A DNA stretch of 56,957 bases, from positions 1 to 56,957 of the forward strand of contig JAIQFS010000036.1 of assembly GCA_020073145.1 (NCBI GenBank), given 5' to 3'. This DNA is from Terriglobia bacterium. GTDB lineage: Bacteria; Acidobacteriota; Terriglobia; Bryobacterales; Bryobacteraceae. Made by a program: the position numbers and the translations under genes. The notes under the pieces were generated by a model that saw only the letters and a list, made by a program, of their open reading frames with translations, ran no database searches and was not told the origin of the DNA. This document shows, piece after piece, positions 22,646 through 30,448 of the stretch; the first letter of the stretch is position 1, and the number at the start of each line of letters is the position of its first letter.

Positions 22646-23950
22646 TTGCGGGAAAAGCCTAAAATCGGCGCAGGAAAGCGTCTGGCGGCGGCCGGCTTTT
22701 GGATGACCATCGCGCTAGCGCCGGCGCGGGGGCAAGAGACGCCCGCCGAACCGCCGCCGCCTTTCAACGACGCGGCGCTCTACTCGATGACCATGGCATC
22801 CGGGACCAGCGTCAATCCGCAATCATTCGGCATGCCGATGCTGATGCGGCGGATTGGGTCCTGGAACCTGATGTTCATGGGCCAGGCTTTCGTGGCCGAT
22901 ACGCAGCAGTCCGGGCCGCGCGGCGGCGACAAGCTGTATTCGTTGAATGCCTTCATGATTTCGGCCGAGCACGGCCTGGGCAAGGGAAGCGTCACGCTCG
23001 AAACCATGCTTAGCCTGGAGCCGGCAACCGTGACCGGGGAGCGGTATCCGCTTCTGTTTCAGACCGGAGAAACGGCGTACGGCATGCCGCTGGCGGATGC
23101 GCAACACCCGCACGATTTTCTGATGGGCCTGGGAGTGGAGTACACGCGCCCGCTTTCAGAACACAGCATGCTGCAGATGTATTACGCGCCGGTCGGCGAC
23201 CCGGCATTAGGGCCGGTGGCGTTTCCGCACAGGGCCTCGGCCGCCGACCTGCCGCAGGCCCCGCTGGGCCATCACTGGCAGGACTCGACGCACCTGGCCG
23301 ACAACGTGGCGACCGTGGCGCTGAAGTACAGATGGCTGCGGCTGGAGGCCAGCGGCTTCCATGGCGCCGAGCCCGACGAATACCGGTGGGACATCGACTG
23401 GGGTGCGATGGACTCCTACGCCGGACGCTTGTCGGTGTTTCCGTCGAAGAACTGGATGGCGCAGATTTCCGCCGGGCGCATCGCCGGTCCCGAGCGGCAG
23501 ACGCCGGGCGATGTGGTACGCGCCACGGCGTCGCTGCACTACACGCGGCCCATGGGGTTCGGCAATGCCTGGTCCACGAGTGTCATCTGGGGGCGCAATC
23601 ACGACACGTTCACCCGCCGCGATCTCAATTCGTATCTGGCGGAAACCGTCTATCCGGTGCGCCGGAAGAACTTCCTGACCGGCCGCATCGAGCGTGTGGA
23701 TAAGGATGAGCTCTTTGCCGATGATCCGGCGCTCGAAGCCCAGTTGGCCCGATCGGCGGGAAGCACCTTCCGCATCGCGGCGTACACCGTGGGCTACACG
23801 CGGGATCTCGGCGCGTTCCGGGACGTAGAGACCGGCGTCGGAGCAAACGTGACTGCGTATACGGTACCGGCGGCGATTCGTCCGTATTACGGCGCGCGTC
23901 CGTTCGGCGTGACAATGTACGTGCGTCTGCGGTTGAAGCACGCGCGGTAG
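22646..23950 (+). CDS. Exported, probable outer-membrane beta-barrel protein
   Basis: A 434-aa protein with an N-terminal signal (KRLAAAGFWMTIALAPARG) and then alternating aromatic/hydrophobic strands ending in an aliphatic/aromatic strand (RPFGVTMYVRLRLKHAR), as in outer-membrane barrels. Met- and His-rich stretches occur (FGMPMLMRRIGSWNLMFMG, DAQHPHDFLMG, PLGHHWQDSTHLADN), which recalls metal-exposed proteins found near copper genes in this phylum, but no metal role is proven. The start is uncertain: TTG 22646 gives a basic n-region, while ATG 22703 would trim the signal. The gene begins 15 nt after the acyltransferase stop. Confidence 0.65.
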   Translation: MREKPKIGAGKRLAAAGFWMTIALAPARGQETPAEPPPPFNDAALYSMTMASGTSVNPQSFGMPMLMRRIGSWNLMFMGQAFVADTQQSGPRGGDKLYSLNAFMISAEHGLGKGSVTLETMLSLEPATVTGERYPLLFQTGETAYGMPLADAQHPHDFLMGLGVEYTRPLSEHSMLQMYYAPVGDPALGPVAFPHRASAADLPQAPLGHHWQDSTHLADNVATVALKYRWLRLEASGFHGAEPDEYRWDIDWGAMDSYAGRLSVFPSKNWMAQISAGRIAGPERQTPGDVVRATASLHYTRPMGFGNAWSTSVIWGRNHDTFTRRDLNSYLAETVYPVRRKNFLTGRIERVDKDELFADDPALEAQLARSAGSTFRIAAYTVGYTRDLGAFRDVETGVGANVTAYTVPAAIRPYYGARPFGVTMYVRLRLKHAR

Positions 23951-23977
23951 CCGGGCGGCGAGTACAATGGGAGGGCC

Positions 23978-24832
23978 GTGAAACCTCTGATCCTCACGTT
24001 GCTGGCCGGTTCGAGTGTGGTGGCGGCGCTGGGTCAGCCGCGCACCGCGGCGGGCCGCACGCGGGAAGTGGTGCAGCGCGAGGATGTCCGCATCGAAGTC
24101 ATCGCGGAGGGGAGCGGGCCGCTGCTGGTGCTATTGCCTTCGCTGGGGCGCGATTCGGAGGAGTTCGATCCGGTGGCGGAGCGGCTGGCTGCCGCGGGAT
24201 TCCGGGTCTTGCGCCCGCAGCCGCGCGGATACGGCCGCAGCACCGGGCCGATGACGAACGTGACGCTGCACGATTATGCGCGCGACGTGGCGGCCGCGAT
24301 CGAACACGAGAAGACCGGGCCGGCGATTCTGGCCGGACATGCGTTCGGCCATTTCGTGGCCAAGATGACGGCAGTGGATTTTCCGAAGTTGACTCGGGCG
24401 GTGATTCTGATCGGCGCGGCGCAGAAGAAACCGGACCCGGCGGTGCAGCAGTCGGTCGCCATCGCCACCGATCCGACCCAACCGGAAGCCGAGCGCCTGA
24501 AACATCTGAAGATCGTGTTCTTTGCACCCGGCAATGACGCCACCAGTTGGCTGACGGGATTTCATGCCAGTGTGCGGGCGGCGGAAATCGTGGCGCGCGA
24601 CGCCACGCCGCAGGCGGCGTACTATAACGCGGGCACGGTTCCGATTCTGGATATCCAGGGCGACAACGACCCGTACAAGCCGCCGTCGGCGGCGAACGAA
24701 TTGGTGGAGGAGTTTGGTTCGAGGCGGGTGACCGTGGTGCGGATCCCGCACGCCGCCCATGCCGTCATTGTGGAGCAGCCTGGGGCGGTGGCGGATGCCA
24801 TGATCGCGTGGGCGCGGCGACTGCCACGGTAG
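23978..24832 (+). CDS. Exported alpha/beta hydrolase-fold protein lacking the nucleophile
   Basis: A 284-aa protein with a signal peptide (LILTLLAGSSVVAALG) and a full alpha/beta hydrolase fold. The oxyanion strand is LLVLLPSLGRDSEEFDPVA, the acid is Asp in DIQGDNDPYKPP and the His lies in PHAAHAVI. The nucleophile elbow reads GHAFG (120-124) instead of G-x-S-x-G: Ala122 (codon GCG) replaces Ser, one base from TCG. The enzyme should therefore be inactive as a serine hydrolase, or it works as a binding protein. The start is GTG 23978, with GAGGG just upstream. It follows the barrel-like protein by 27 nt, perhaps in one transcript. Confidence 0.8.
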   Translation: MKPLILTLLAGSSVVAALGQPRTAAGRTREVVQREDVRIEVIAEGSGPLLVLLPSLGRDSEEFDPVAERLAAAGFRVLRPQPRGYGRSTGPMTNVTLHDYARDVAAAIEHEKTGPAILAGHAFGHFVAKMTAVDFPKLTRAVILIGAAQKKPDPAVQQSVAIATDPTQPEAERLKHLKIVFFAPGNDATSWLTGFHASVRAAEIVARDATPQAAYYNAGTVPILDIQGDNDPYKPPSAANELVEEFGSRRVTVVRIPHAAHAVIVEQPGAVADAMIAWARRLPR

Positions 24833-24838
24833 GGGCTT

Positions 24839-24857
24839 GGCAGGCGAATCGCCTGCC
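24839..24857. repeat. GGCAGGCGA / TCGCCTGCC stem-loop intergenic repeat
   Basis: Perfect 9-bp arms around a single base, with flanking GGGGC...CCCCA similarity to the element at 5614-5656. It sits between convergent genes and may serve as a shared 3'-end structure. Confidence 0.5.
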
Positions 24858-24870
24858 CCACATCAGAAGC

Positions 24871-25347
24871 TCAGAGGCCGGCGTAATCGACCGCGGCACC
24901 GCCGGTCAGGACGCGGCGCAGATAATCGATCTGGCCGAGGTGGTAATTGAGATGGCCGTGCAGGCTGATCAAGACCTGCTGCGTGGCGCCCGGCGCGCCG
25001 AGAATGTCTTCCGGAAACAGCGCTTCGCACTCTTCGCGAGAAAGCGTCGAAATGACGCGAGGGATGAGTTCCTGGACGGCCTCGACTCGTCGCACGAGAT
25101 CGGCGGCGGGGAGCGTGGTTTTGGCGAACTCCGAATCCCGCTGGCGGTGATACGAGACGCCGCCCAGTTGGCGGCCAATGTACTCGCGCAGGTTGCCTTC
25201 CAGATGAAGCACCAGGTTTCCCACCGAATTGGCGACTCCCGGCACGGTCTTCCATAACGCCGCTTCGTCAGAGAAGGACTGCACTTGTTGCAGAAGCCGC
25301 GTGAGGTCGCGGCGGAACAGGGCGGCGATTTGATAGGGCAGACTCAT
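24871..25347 (-). CDS. DinB-family protein
   Basis: A 158-aa four-helix DinB/DUF1572-like protein. Putative metal ligands are His in LVLHLEGNLREYIG (about 48) and the pair in SLHGHLNYHLGQIDYLRR (about 130-137). DinB-fold proteins include thiol-dependent transferases and many uncharacterised members induced by damage. Some use bacillithiol, which this organism probably makes (bshC at 45822). No partner gene is adjacent; it is convergent with the hydrolase gene across the stem-loop at 24839. Confidence 0.8.
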   Translation of the reverse strand: MSLPYQIAALFRRDLTRLLQQVQSFSDEAALWKTVPGVANSVGNLVLHLEGNLREYIGRQLGGVSYHRQRDSEFAKTTLPAADLVRRVEAVQELIPRVISTLSREECEALFPEDILGAPGATQQVLISLHGHLNYHLGQIDYLRRVLTGGAAVDYAGL

Positions 25348-25577
25348 CGTCCTTCAGTGTTATCCATTGGGGCGACGGCTGGCAACTGCCAGGGGCCTCA
25401 CACTTAGAGAAAAGATGTCTGGAGTCGGGCCGTGCAGGATCGCGACACCGTCAATCGCCTCGCCATTCTTTTGTAGACGACTCGCTGTACCGAGGCCCGG
25501 AACCAGCGGCCCGATTGACGCCTGCGGTCCGGCCACGATAGGATGCCAGAAGAGTCAACAAGCCTGGAGGGGCTCCC

Positions 25578-26171
25578 ATGAGCAAGATCTCGCGTCGGAG
25601 GTTTGTCGAGGGAACGGGGGCCGGCCTGGTGGCCACAACCGTGCCTCTACAGGGCCAGACCGCGAAGGCGGCGGCTGCGGTTCCCCACACCACCGTGAAG
25701 CTCACCGTCAACGGGACTGTCCACCGCCTTGACGTGGAAGACCGCTGGACGTTAGCGGAAGTGCTGCGCGATCACCTGGGGCTGACCGGCTCCAAGATCG
25801 GCTGCGACCGCGGCGAATGCGGCGCGTGCACGGTGCTGCTGGACGGCAAGAACGTCTACTCATGCAGCCAGCTGGCTGTCTGGGCCGATGGCCGCACGGT
25901 GCAGACAGTGGAAGGCCTGGCGCAGAACGGCAAGCTCGATCCGCTGCAGGAAGCTTTCATCGAGCATGACGGCCCGCAGTGCGGGTTCTGCACCTCGGGC
26001 CAATTGATGAGCGCCAAGGCTCTGCTCAATCACAATCCGCATCCGACGACGGACGAGGTGCGGGCGGGCATGACCGGCAACATCTGCCGGTGCGGCAACT
26101 ATAACCATTACGTGGAGTCGGTGCTGGCCGCGGCGGCCACGCTCGCGGCGGATTCAAGGAGGAAAGCATGA
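25578..26171 (+). CDS. paoA: Aldehyde oxidoreductase 2Fe-2S subunit, PaoA/YagT-like
   Basis: A 197-aa iron-sulfur subunit of a xanthine-oxidase-family molybdoenzyme. A twin-arginine signal (SRRRFVEG at 5-12) shows that the folded complex is exported. The plant-type 2Fe-2S site is C76, C81, C84, C96, and the second site is C135, C138, C170, C172 (CGFC ... CRC). A GGAGGGG ribosome site precedes ATG 25578. The stop overlaps the start of the large subunit (ATGA). The three genes make a periplasmic aldehyde dehydrogenase, oxidising aldehydes to acids. Subunit order here is A-C-B, unlike the A-B-C order in E. coli. Confidence 0.9.
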   Translation: MSKISRRRFVEGTGAGLVATTVPLQGQTAKAAAAVPHTTVKLTVNGTVHRLDVEDRWTLAEVLRDHLGLTGSKIGCDRGECGACTVLLDGKNVYSCSQLAVWADGRTVQTVEGLAQNGKLDPLQEAFIEHDGPQCGFCTSGQLMSAKALLNHNPHPTTDEVRAGMTGNICRCGNYNHYVESVLAAAATLAADSRRKA

Positions 26172-28273
26172 ACACCTTGAAGACCGTGGGCCATCCCACC
26201 AGCCGCATCGACGCGGAAAAACGCGTCACGGGAACCGCCACGTACACGGGCGATCTGCGCCTGCCGGGGATGCTGTATGCGCGGGTGCTGCGCAGCCCGC
26301 ACCCGCACGCGCGCATCCGGCGCATCGACCTGTCGCGCGCCCAGGCGCTGCCCGGCGTCAAAGCGATCCTCACTCACGAAAATTGCGACGTGATCTGGGG
26401 CAGCGGCGACATGCGCAACAAACGCTATCTCTTTAACGATCCGGTGCGCTTTGTGGGAGACGCCGTGGCCGCGGTGGCCGCCACCGACCGGCACACCGCC
26501 GAAGAGGCCACGCGGCTGATCGCGGTGGACTACGAAGTGCTGCCCTTCGTGCTGGAGCCCGAGGACGCGCTCAAGCCCGGCGCGCCCGAGATTCAGCCGG
26601 GCGGGAATCTTTCGCCGACCGCGCGCGGGGCTCACGAGCCGGAGCAGTACCGCCGCGGCAACATCGACGAGGGCCTGCGCGCCGCCGACCGCGTGTTCGA
26701 AGACCAGTATTCCTCGCCGCACATCAATAACGCGCAGTTGGAACCGCGGGTGGCCATCGCGCAGTGGGACGGCGACCGGCTCACGGTCCACACTCCCACG
26801 CAAGGAATCTCGAATTGCCACACCGAAATCGCGCGCGATCTGAAACTAGCGCCGGAAAAGGTTCGCATCATCTGCCAGTTCATGGGCGGCGGCTTCGGCA
26901 ATAAGAACCAGGATCACGATTTCGAGCTGATGGCGGCGGTGCTGGCCCAGCAGGCGGGCGCGCCGGTCAAAATCGAGTTCACGCGCAAGGAAGATTTTCT
27001 CGCCGTCCACGGGCGCTGGCCCACCAAGCAGTATTACAAGGTGGGAGTGCGCAACGACGGCACGCTCACCGCCATTCAGCTGCGCGGTTATAGCGGCATG
27101 GGGCCGTACCGCAAAGGCACGGGCGGGATCGCCGGCATCGAAATCTACCAATGCCCGCACGTGGAGCGGCTGGTGTATCCCACCTACACCAACAAGGCCG
27201 TCTCGGCGAACCTGCGCGGGCCGGATTTTCCGCAGGGCGTGTTCGGCATCGAGTCGCTGATGGACGATGTGGCCTACGCGCTGAAGATGGACCCGGTGGA
27301 GTTCCGCCTGAAAAACATGACGCGGAAACTCAACGACCAGATTCCTTACACCAGCATCGGTCTGGAAGATTGCATTCGCCGCGGGGCCGAAGCCTTTGAG
27401 TGGAGGAAGCGCTGGCACGCGCCGGGTGAAGGATCGGGGCCGGTCAAGCGCGGCGCGGGCATGGCCATGGGCTCCTTCTCCTCCAGTATGGGACGAAGCA
27501 GCGCGGTGATCGACCTGGACGCGCGCGGCACATACCATCTGCACGTGGGGGTGACCGATATCGGGACCGGCGCCAAGACCACCATGGCCTTGATCGCGGC
27601 CGAGGAGTTGGGCGTGCCGCTGGAAAAGATCGATGTGATCTGGGGAGACACGGACCGCTGCCCGTTTTCGGTGGGCGAGTCGGGCAGCCGCACCACCACG
27701 CAGACGGGATGGGCCGTGGTCGAAGCCGCCAAAGACCTCAAGCGGCAGATGGCGGAAAAGGGACTGCCGCAGGGAAACCAGCTTCTCACCGCCACCGTGA
27801 ATGCCAACCCGGCGCCGCTCACCGGGCAGGCGCGCTACAGCTTTGTGGCCCACTTCGCCGAAGTGGAAGTCGATACCGAAACCGGCCACGTCCGGGTGAC
27901 CAAATATGTGGCAGCGCACGACAGCGGCCGCATCGTCAATCCCCTGACGGCCGAGAGCCAGGTGAAGGGCGGGGCCACCATGGGGATTGGGATGGCGCTG
28001 CACGAAGAACTGCTCTACGACCGCGCCTCCGGGCAACCGTTGAATGCCGGCTATTACGGGGCTCGCATCCTCACCCATCTCGACACGCCGGAAGTGGACG
28101 TGCTGTGGATCCAGACCGAGGACCCCTACGGGCCGTTCGGCGCCAAGACGCTGGGCGAGCCGACCATCATTCCTTCGCCGGCCTCGGTGGGCAACGCCAT
28201 TCATAACGCCATCGGGAAGCGCGTCAACGACCTGCCGATCACGCGCGAGAAGATTCTGGGGGTGCTCGCATGA
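26168..28273 (+). CDS. paoC: Aldehyde oxidoreductase molybdopterin-binding subunit, PaoC/YagR-like
   Basis: A 701-aa catalytic subunit of the xanthine dehydrogenase family. The N-terminal domain begins TVGHPTSRIDAEKRVTGTATYTGD. The molybdenum cofactor contacts include GGGFGNKNQDHDFELMAAVLA (about 239-259) and SVGESGSRTTTQTG (about 500-513). The general base Glu is in GAKTLGEP (Glu664). It would hydroxylate aldehydes with water-derived oxygen, passing electrons to the 2Fe-2S and FAD subunits. An AAGGAGG site overlaps the end of paoA, so translation is coupled on both sides. Cofactor (MCD form) and chaperone genes are not in the window. Confidence 0.9.
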   Translation: MNTLKTVGHPTSRIDAEKRVTGTATYTGDLRLPGMLYARVLRSPHPHARIRRIDLSRAQALPGVKAILTHENCDVIWGSGDMRNKRYLFNDPVRFVGDAVAAVAATDRHTAEEATRLIAVDYEVLPFVLEPEDALKPGAPEIQPGGNLSPTARGAHEPEQYRRGNIDEGLRAADRVFEDQYSSPHINNAQLEPRVAIAQWDGDRLTVHTPTQGISNCHTEIARDLKLAPEKVRIICQFMGGGFGNKNQDHDFELMAAVLAQQAGAPVKIEFTRKEDFLAVHGRWPTKQYYKVGVRNDGTLTAIQLRGYSGMGPYRKGTGGIAGIEIYQCPHVERLVYPTYTNKAVSANLRGPDFPQGVFGIESLMDDVAYALKMDPVEFRLKNMTRKLNDQIPYTSIGLEDCIRRGAEAFEWRKRWHAPGEGSGPVKRGAGMAMGSFSSSMGRSSAVIDLDARGTYHLHVGVTDIGTGAKTTMALIAAEELGVPLEKIDVIWGDTDRCPFSVGESGSRTTTQTGWAVVEAAKDLKRQMAEKGLPQGNQLLTATVNANPAPLTGQARYSFVAHFAEVEVDTETGHVRVTKYVAAHDSGRIVNPLTAESQVKGGATMGIGMALHEELLYDRASGQPLNAGYYGARILTHLDTPEVDVLWIQTEDPYGPFGAKTLGEPTIIPSPASVGNAIHNAIGKRVNDLPITREKILGVLA

Positions 28274-29244
28274 AATCGTTTGCCAATGTGAATGCCCGGG
28301 ACGCGAAGGACGCCGTCGCCAAACTCGGACAGCCGAATGCGGTGGCGGTGGGCGGCGGCAGCGATCTGCTGGGCATGGTGAAAGAGCACCTGGTCGAGCC
28401 GGATGTTCTGGTGCATTTGAAATCGATCCGCAAGCTGGACCAGGTCTCGGCGAAGGCGGGAGAGGTGCAGATCGGCGGGCTGATCACGCTCGATACGCTC
28501 AGCCGCGAGCCCGCCATCCGCAGCCGCTACACCGTGCTGGCCGAGGCGGCGGAAAGCGTCGGCACGCCGCAGATCCGCAACGCCGGGACACTGGCCGGCA
28601 ACGTGTGCCAGCGGCCCTGGTGCTGGTATTACCGCAATGGCTTCCCGTGCTTCAAGGCCGGCGGGAAACAGTGTTTCAGCATCACCGGGGAGAATCAGTT
28701 TCACGCCATCTTCGGCGGCGGTCCGAGTTTCATCGTGCATCCGTCGGATACGGCGCCGGCGCTGGTGGCGCTCGACGCGAAATTTCGGGTGACGAATTCC
28801 GACGGCGAGCGAACCATTCCCGCGGCCGAGTTCTTCGCCCTGCCGCGCGTGGACGCCGCCCGCGAAAACGTCCTGGCCCAGGACGAGATTCTAACCGCGG
28901 TGGATCTGCCGGCGGCACGCCCCCATACCCGGAGCACGTACCACAAGGTGCTCGACCGCGAAGCCTGGACACACGCGGTAGTCAGCGCCGCCATCGTGCT
29001 GGAGATGGATCAGCAAGTCTGCAAGAGCGCCCGAATCGTCCTGGGGGGCGTCGCGCCCATCCCCTGGCGGCTGCCCAAGGTGGAAGCGATGCTGGCTGGA
29101 AAGCCAATCACGCCGGAACTGGCGGCGCAGGCCGCCGAAGCCGCGCTCGAAGGCGCCAATCCGCTGGCCAAGAACGCTTACAAGGTTCCGCTGACCAAGG
29201 CCGTGGTGCGGCGCACGCTCTTGTCGCTGGCGACAAAAGCTTGA
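28270..29244 (+). CDS. paoB: Aldehyde oxidoreductase FAD subunit with extra Fe-S loop, PaoB/YagS-like
   Basis: A 324-aa FAD-binding subunit. The flavin contact AVGGGSDLLGM lies at 27-36 and TPQIRNAGTLAGNV at 99-112. An insertion with C113, C118, C127 and C135 matches the 4Fe-4S loop of PaoB, which is absent from ordinary xanthine dehydrogenase FAD subunits. This identifies the operon as PaoABC type rather than CO dehydrogenase or xanthine dehydrogenase. The start overlaps the end of paoC (ATGA). Electrons from the Mo site exit here to an unknown acceptor. Confidence 0.9.
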   Translation: MKSFANVNARDAKDAVAKLGQPNAVAVGGGSDLLGMVKEHLVEPDVLVHLKSIRKLDQVSAKAGEVQIGGLITLDTLSREPAIRSRYTVLAEAAESVGTPQIRNAGTLAGNVCQRPWCWYYRNGFPCFKAGGKQCFSITGENQFHAIFGGGPSFIVHPSDTAPALVALDAKFRVTNSDGERTIPAAEFFALPRVDAARENVLAQDEILTAVDLPAARPHTRSTYHKVLDREAWTHAVVSAAIVLEMDQQVCKSARIVLGGVAPIPWRLPKVEAMLAGKPITPELAAQAAEAALEGANPLAKNAYKVPLTKAVVRRTLLSLATKA

Positions 29245-29268
29245 GCCTGCTCGTTTTCAGAAGGAAAG

Positions 29269-29454
29269 TTAACTAACGAGAGTATTGGCGGAGCGGAGCG
29301 CGCGCGCCGGCAGCTCGTTCCGCGTGGCCGCGGGCGGCTTGGCGTTGCGGCTGTGCTCCAGGGAACTGACGAACAGCATCAAACAAGCTTTGCCGAGGTA
29401 GTACGTGCCTCCGAAGGTCGCTGCGACTGCCGGCACGATCAGCAAAGCATCCAT
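29269..29454 (-). CDS. Small single-span membrane protein
   Basis: A 61-aa protein with one hydrophobic helix (about 3-30, LLIVPAVAATFGGTYYLGKACLMLFV) and a polar C-terminal tail. The start ATG 29454 is preferred because GAAGAG lies just before it; the frame is open upstream to 29490. It ends 24 nt from the convergent paoB gene. I do not recognise a family. Confidence 0.45.
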   Translation of the reverse strand: MDALLIVPAVAATFGGTYYLGKACLMLFVSSLEHSRNAKPPAATRNELPARALRSANTLVS

Positions 29455-29513
29455 GCTCTTCAGAATCGAGCACGGTCGCCGGGCCGTCAATGTTCACTTT
29501 GATTAATCGCTTT

Positions 29514-30404
29514 TTACGACTTCCCGGCAAGTCCATTCTTCGCAAGAAATTCGCGAATCGTTAGGAATATCTTTGTCCGCTCTTCGGGCGTGAAGTTGCC
29601 GTGCTTTCCGCCCGGAACCGTCACGAGTTGGTTGGGGACGCCGGCCTGGTCAAGCGCCTTGTGCAGACTCACGGCCTCGGGGTACGGGACGGTGGGGTCG
29701 GCATCGCCATGGACGGTGAGGATGGGCGGAAGCCCGGCGCGCACGTAGGTGAGGGGCGAGACGCGCCTGGCAATCTCGACGCGATCCGGCAGGCTGCCCA
29801 GCCAGGTGGCGGCGATATCGCGGCGGTTGGGGCCGTCGATCACGTCATTCACATCGGTGATGCCGAACCAGTTGATGATGGCGGCCACTTTGGGGATGCG
29901 CGGGCCGGTGCACTCGTTGTCGAGCCCGGTGCTGGCCGGAACCATGCCGGTGGTCAAGGCCAGATGCCCGCCCGCCGATTCGCCGGTCACCACAATGCGG
30001 TTCACATCGACATCGTAGGTTTTGGCCTGAGCCACGACAAACTTGAGCGCGCAGAGGCAATCTTCGACCGCCGCCGGCGCCAAGGCCACGCGGGCCAGCC
30101 GGTATTCCACGTTGACCTCGTTCCAACCCATTTCAAACCAGGGCATGAGGGTCATGAGCGCGCCTTCTTTGTTGCCGGCCGCCCAGAAACCGCCGTGGTA
30201 GTAGATCAGGGTCGGATGCGGGCCGGGGTCGCGCCGCTTATAGATATCGAGCTTCTGCTCGATACCGCTGGCCGTCACATAGGTGAGGTTGGGATACGCC
30301 TGATATTCGTTGGCGGCATGAGTGGCCCAGGTGGCGGCAGGCGTCAATTGGGAAAAGGCAGGAGCCGCGAGGGCCAGCAAGAGCAGAAATCGGTTCGTCA
30401 TCAT
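29514..30404 (-). CDS. Exported esterase/lipase, HSL/BD-FAE-like alpha/beta hydrolase
   Basis: About 296 aa with a signal peptide (NRFLLLLALAAPAFS). The oxyanion motif HGG is in IYYHGGFW, the nucleophile Ser in TGESAGGH, the acid Asp in HGDADPTVP and the His in GGKHGNF, so the triad is complete, in contrast to the hydrolase at 23978. Members cleave short acyl or feruloyl esters on sugars or small molecules. Two adjacent ATGs (30404, 30401) follow AAAGGA; a longer frame to 30452 would overlap the PrpD-like gene. It is likely co-transcribed with that gene, which lies directly upstream. Confidence 0.85.
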   Translation of the reverse strand: MMTNRFLLLLALAAPAFSQLTPAATWATHAANEYQAYPNLTYVTASGIEQKLDIYKRRDPGPHPTLIYYHGGFWAAGNKEGALMTLMPWFEMGWNEVNVEYRLARVALAPAAVEDCLCALKFVVAQAKTYDVDVNRIVVTGESAGGHLALTTGMVPASTGLDNECTGPRIPKVAAIINWFGITDVNDVIDGPNRRDIAATWLGSLPDRVEIARRVSPLTYVRAGLPPILTVHGDADPTVPYPEAVSLHKALDQAGVPNQLVTVPGGKHGNFTPEERTKIFLTIREFLAKNGLAGKS

Positions 30405-30448
30405 TCGTCCTTTATTATGGATAGGCGCAGCCAGCCAATTCATAGGTT

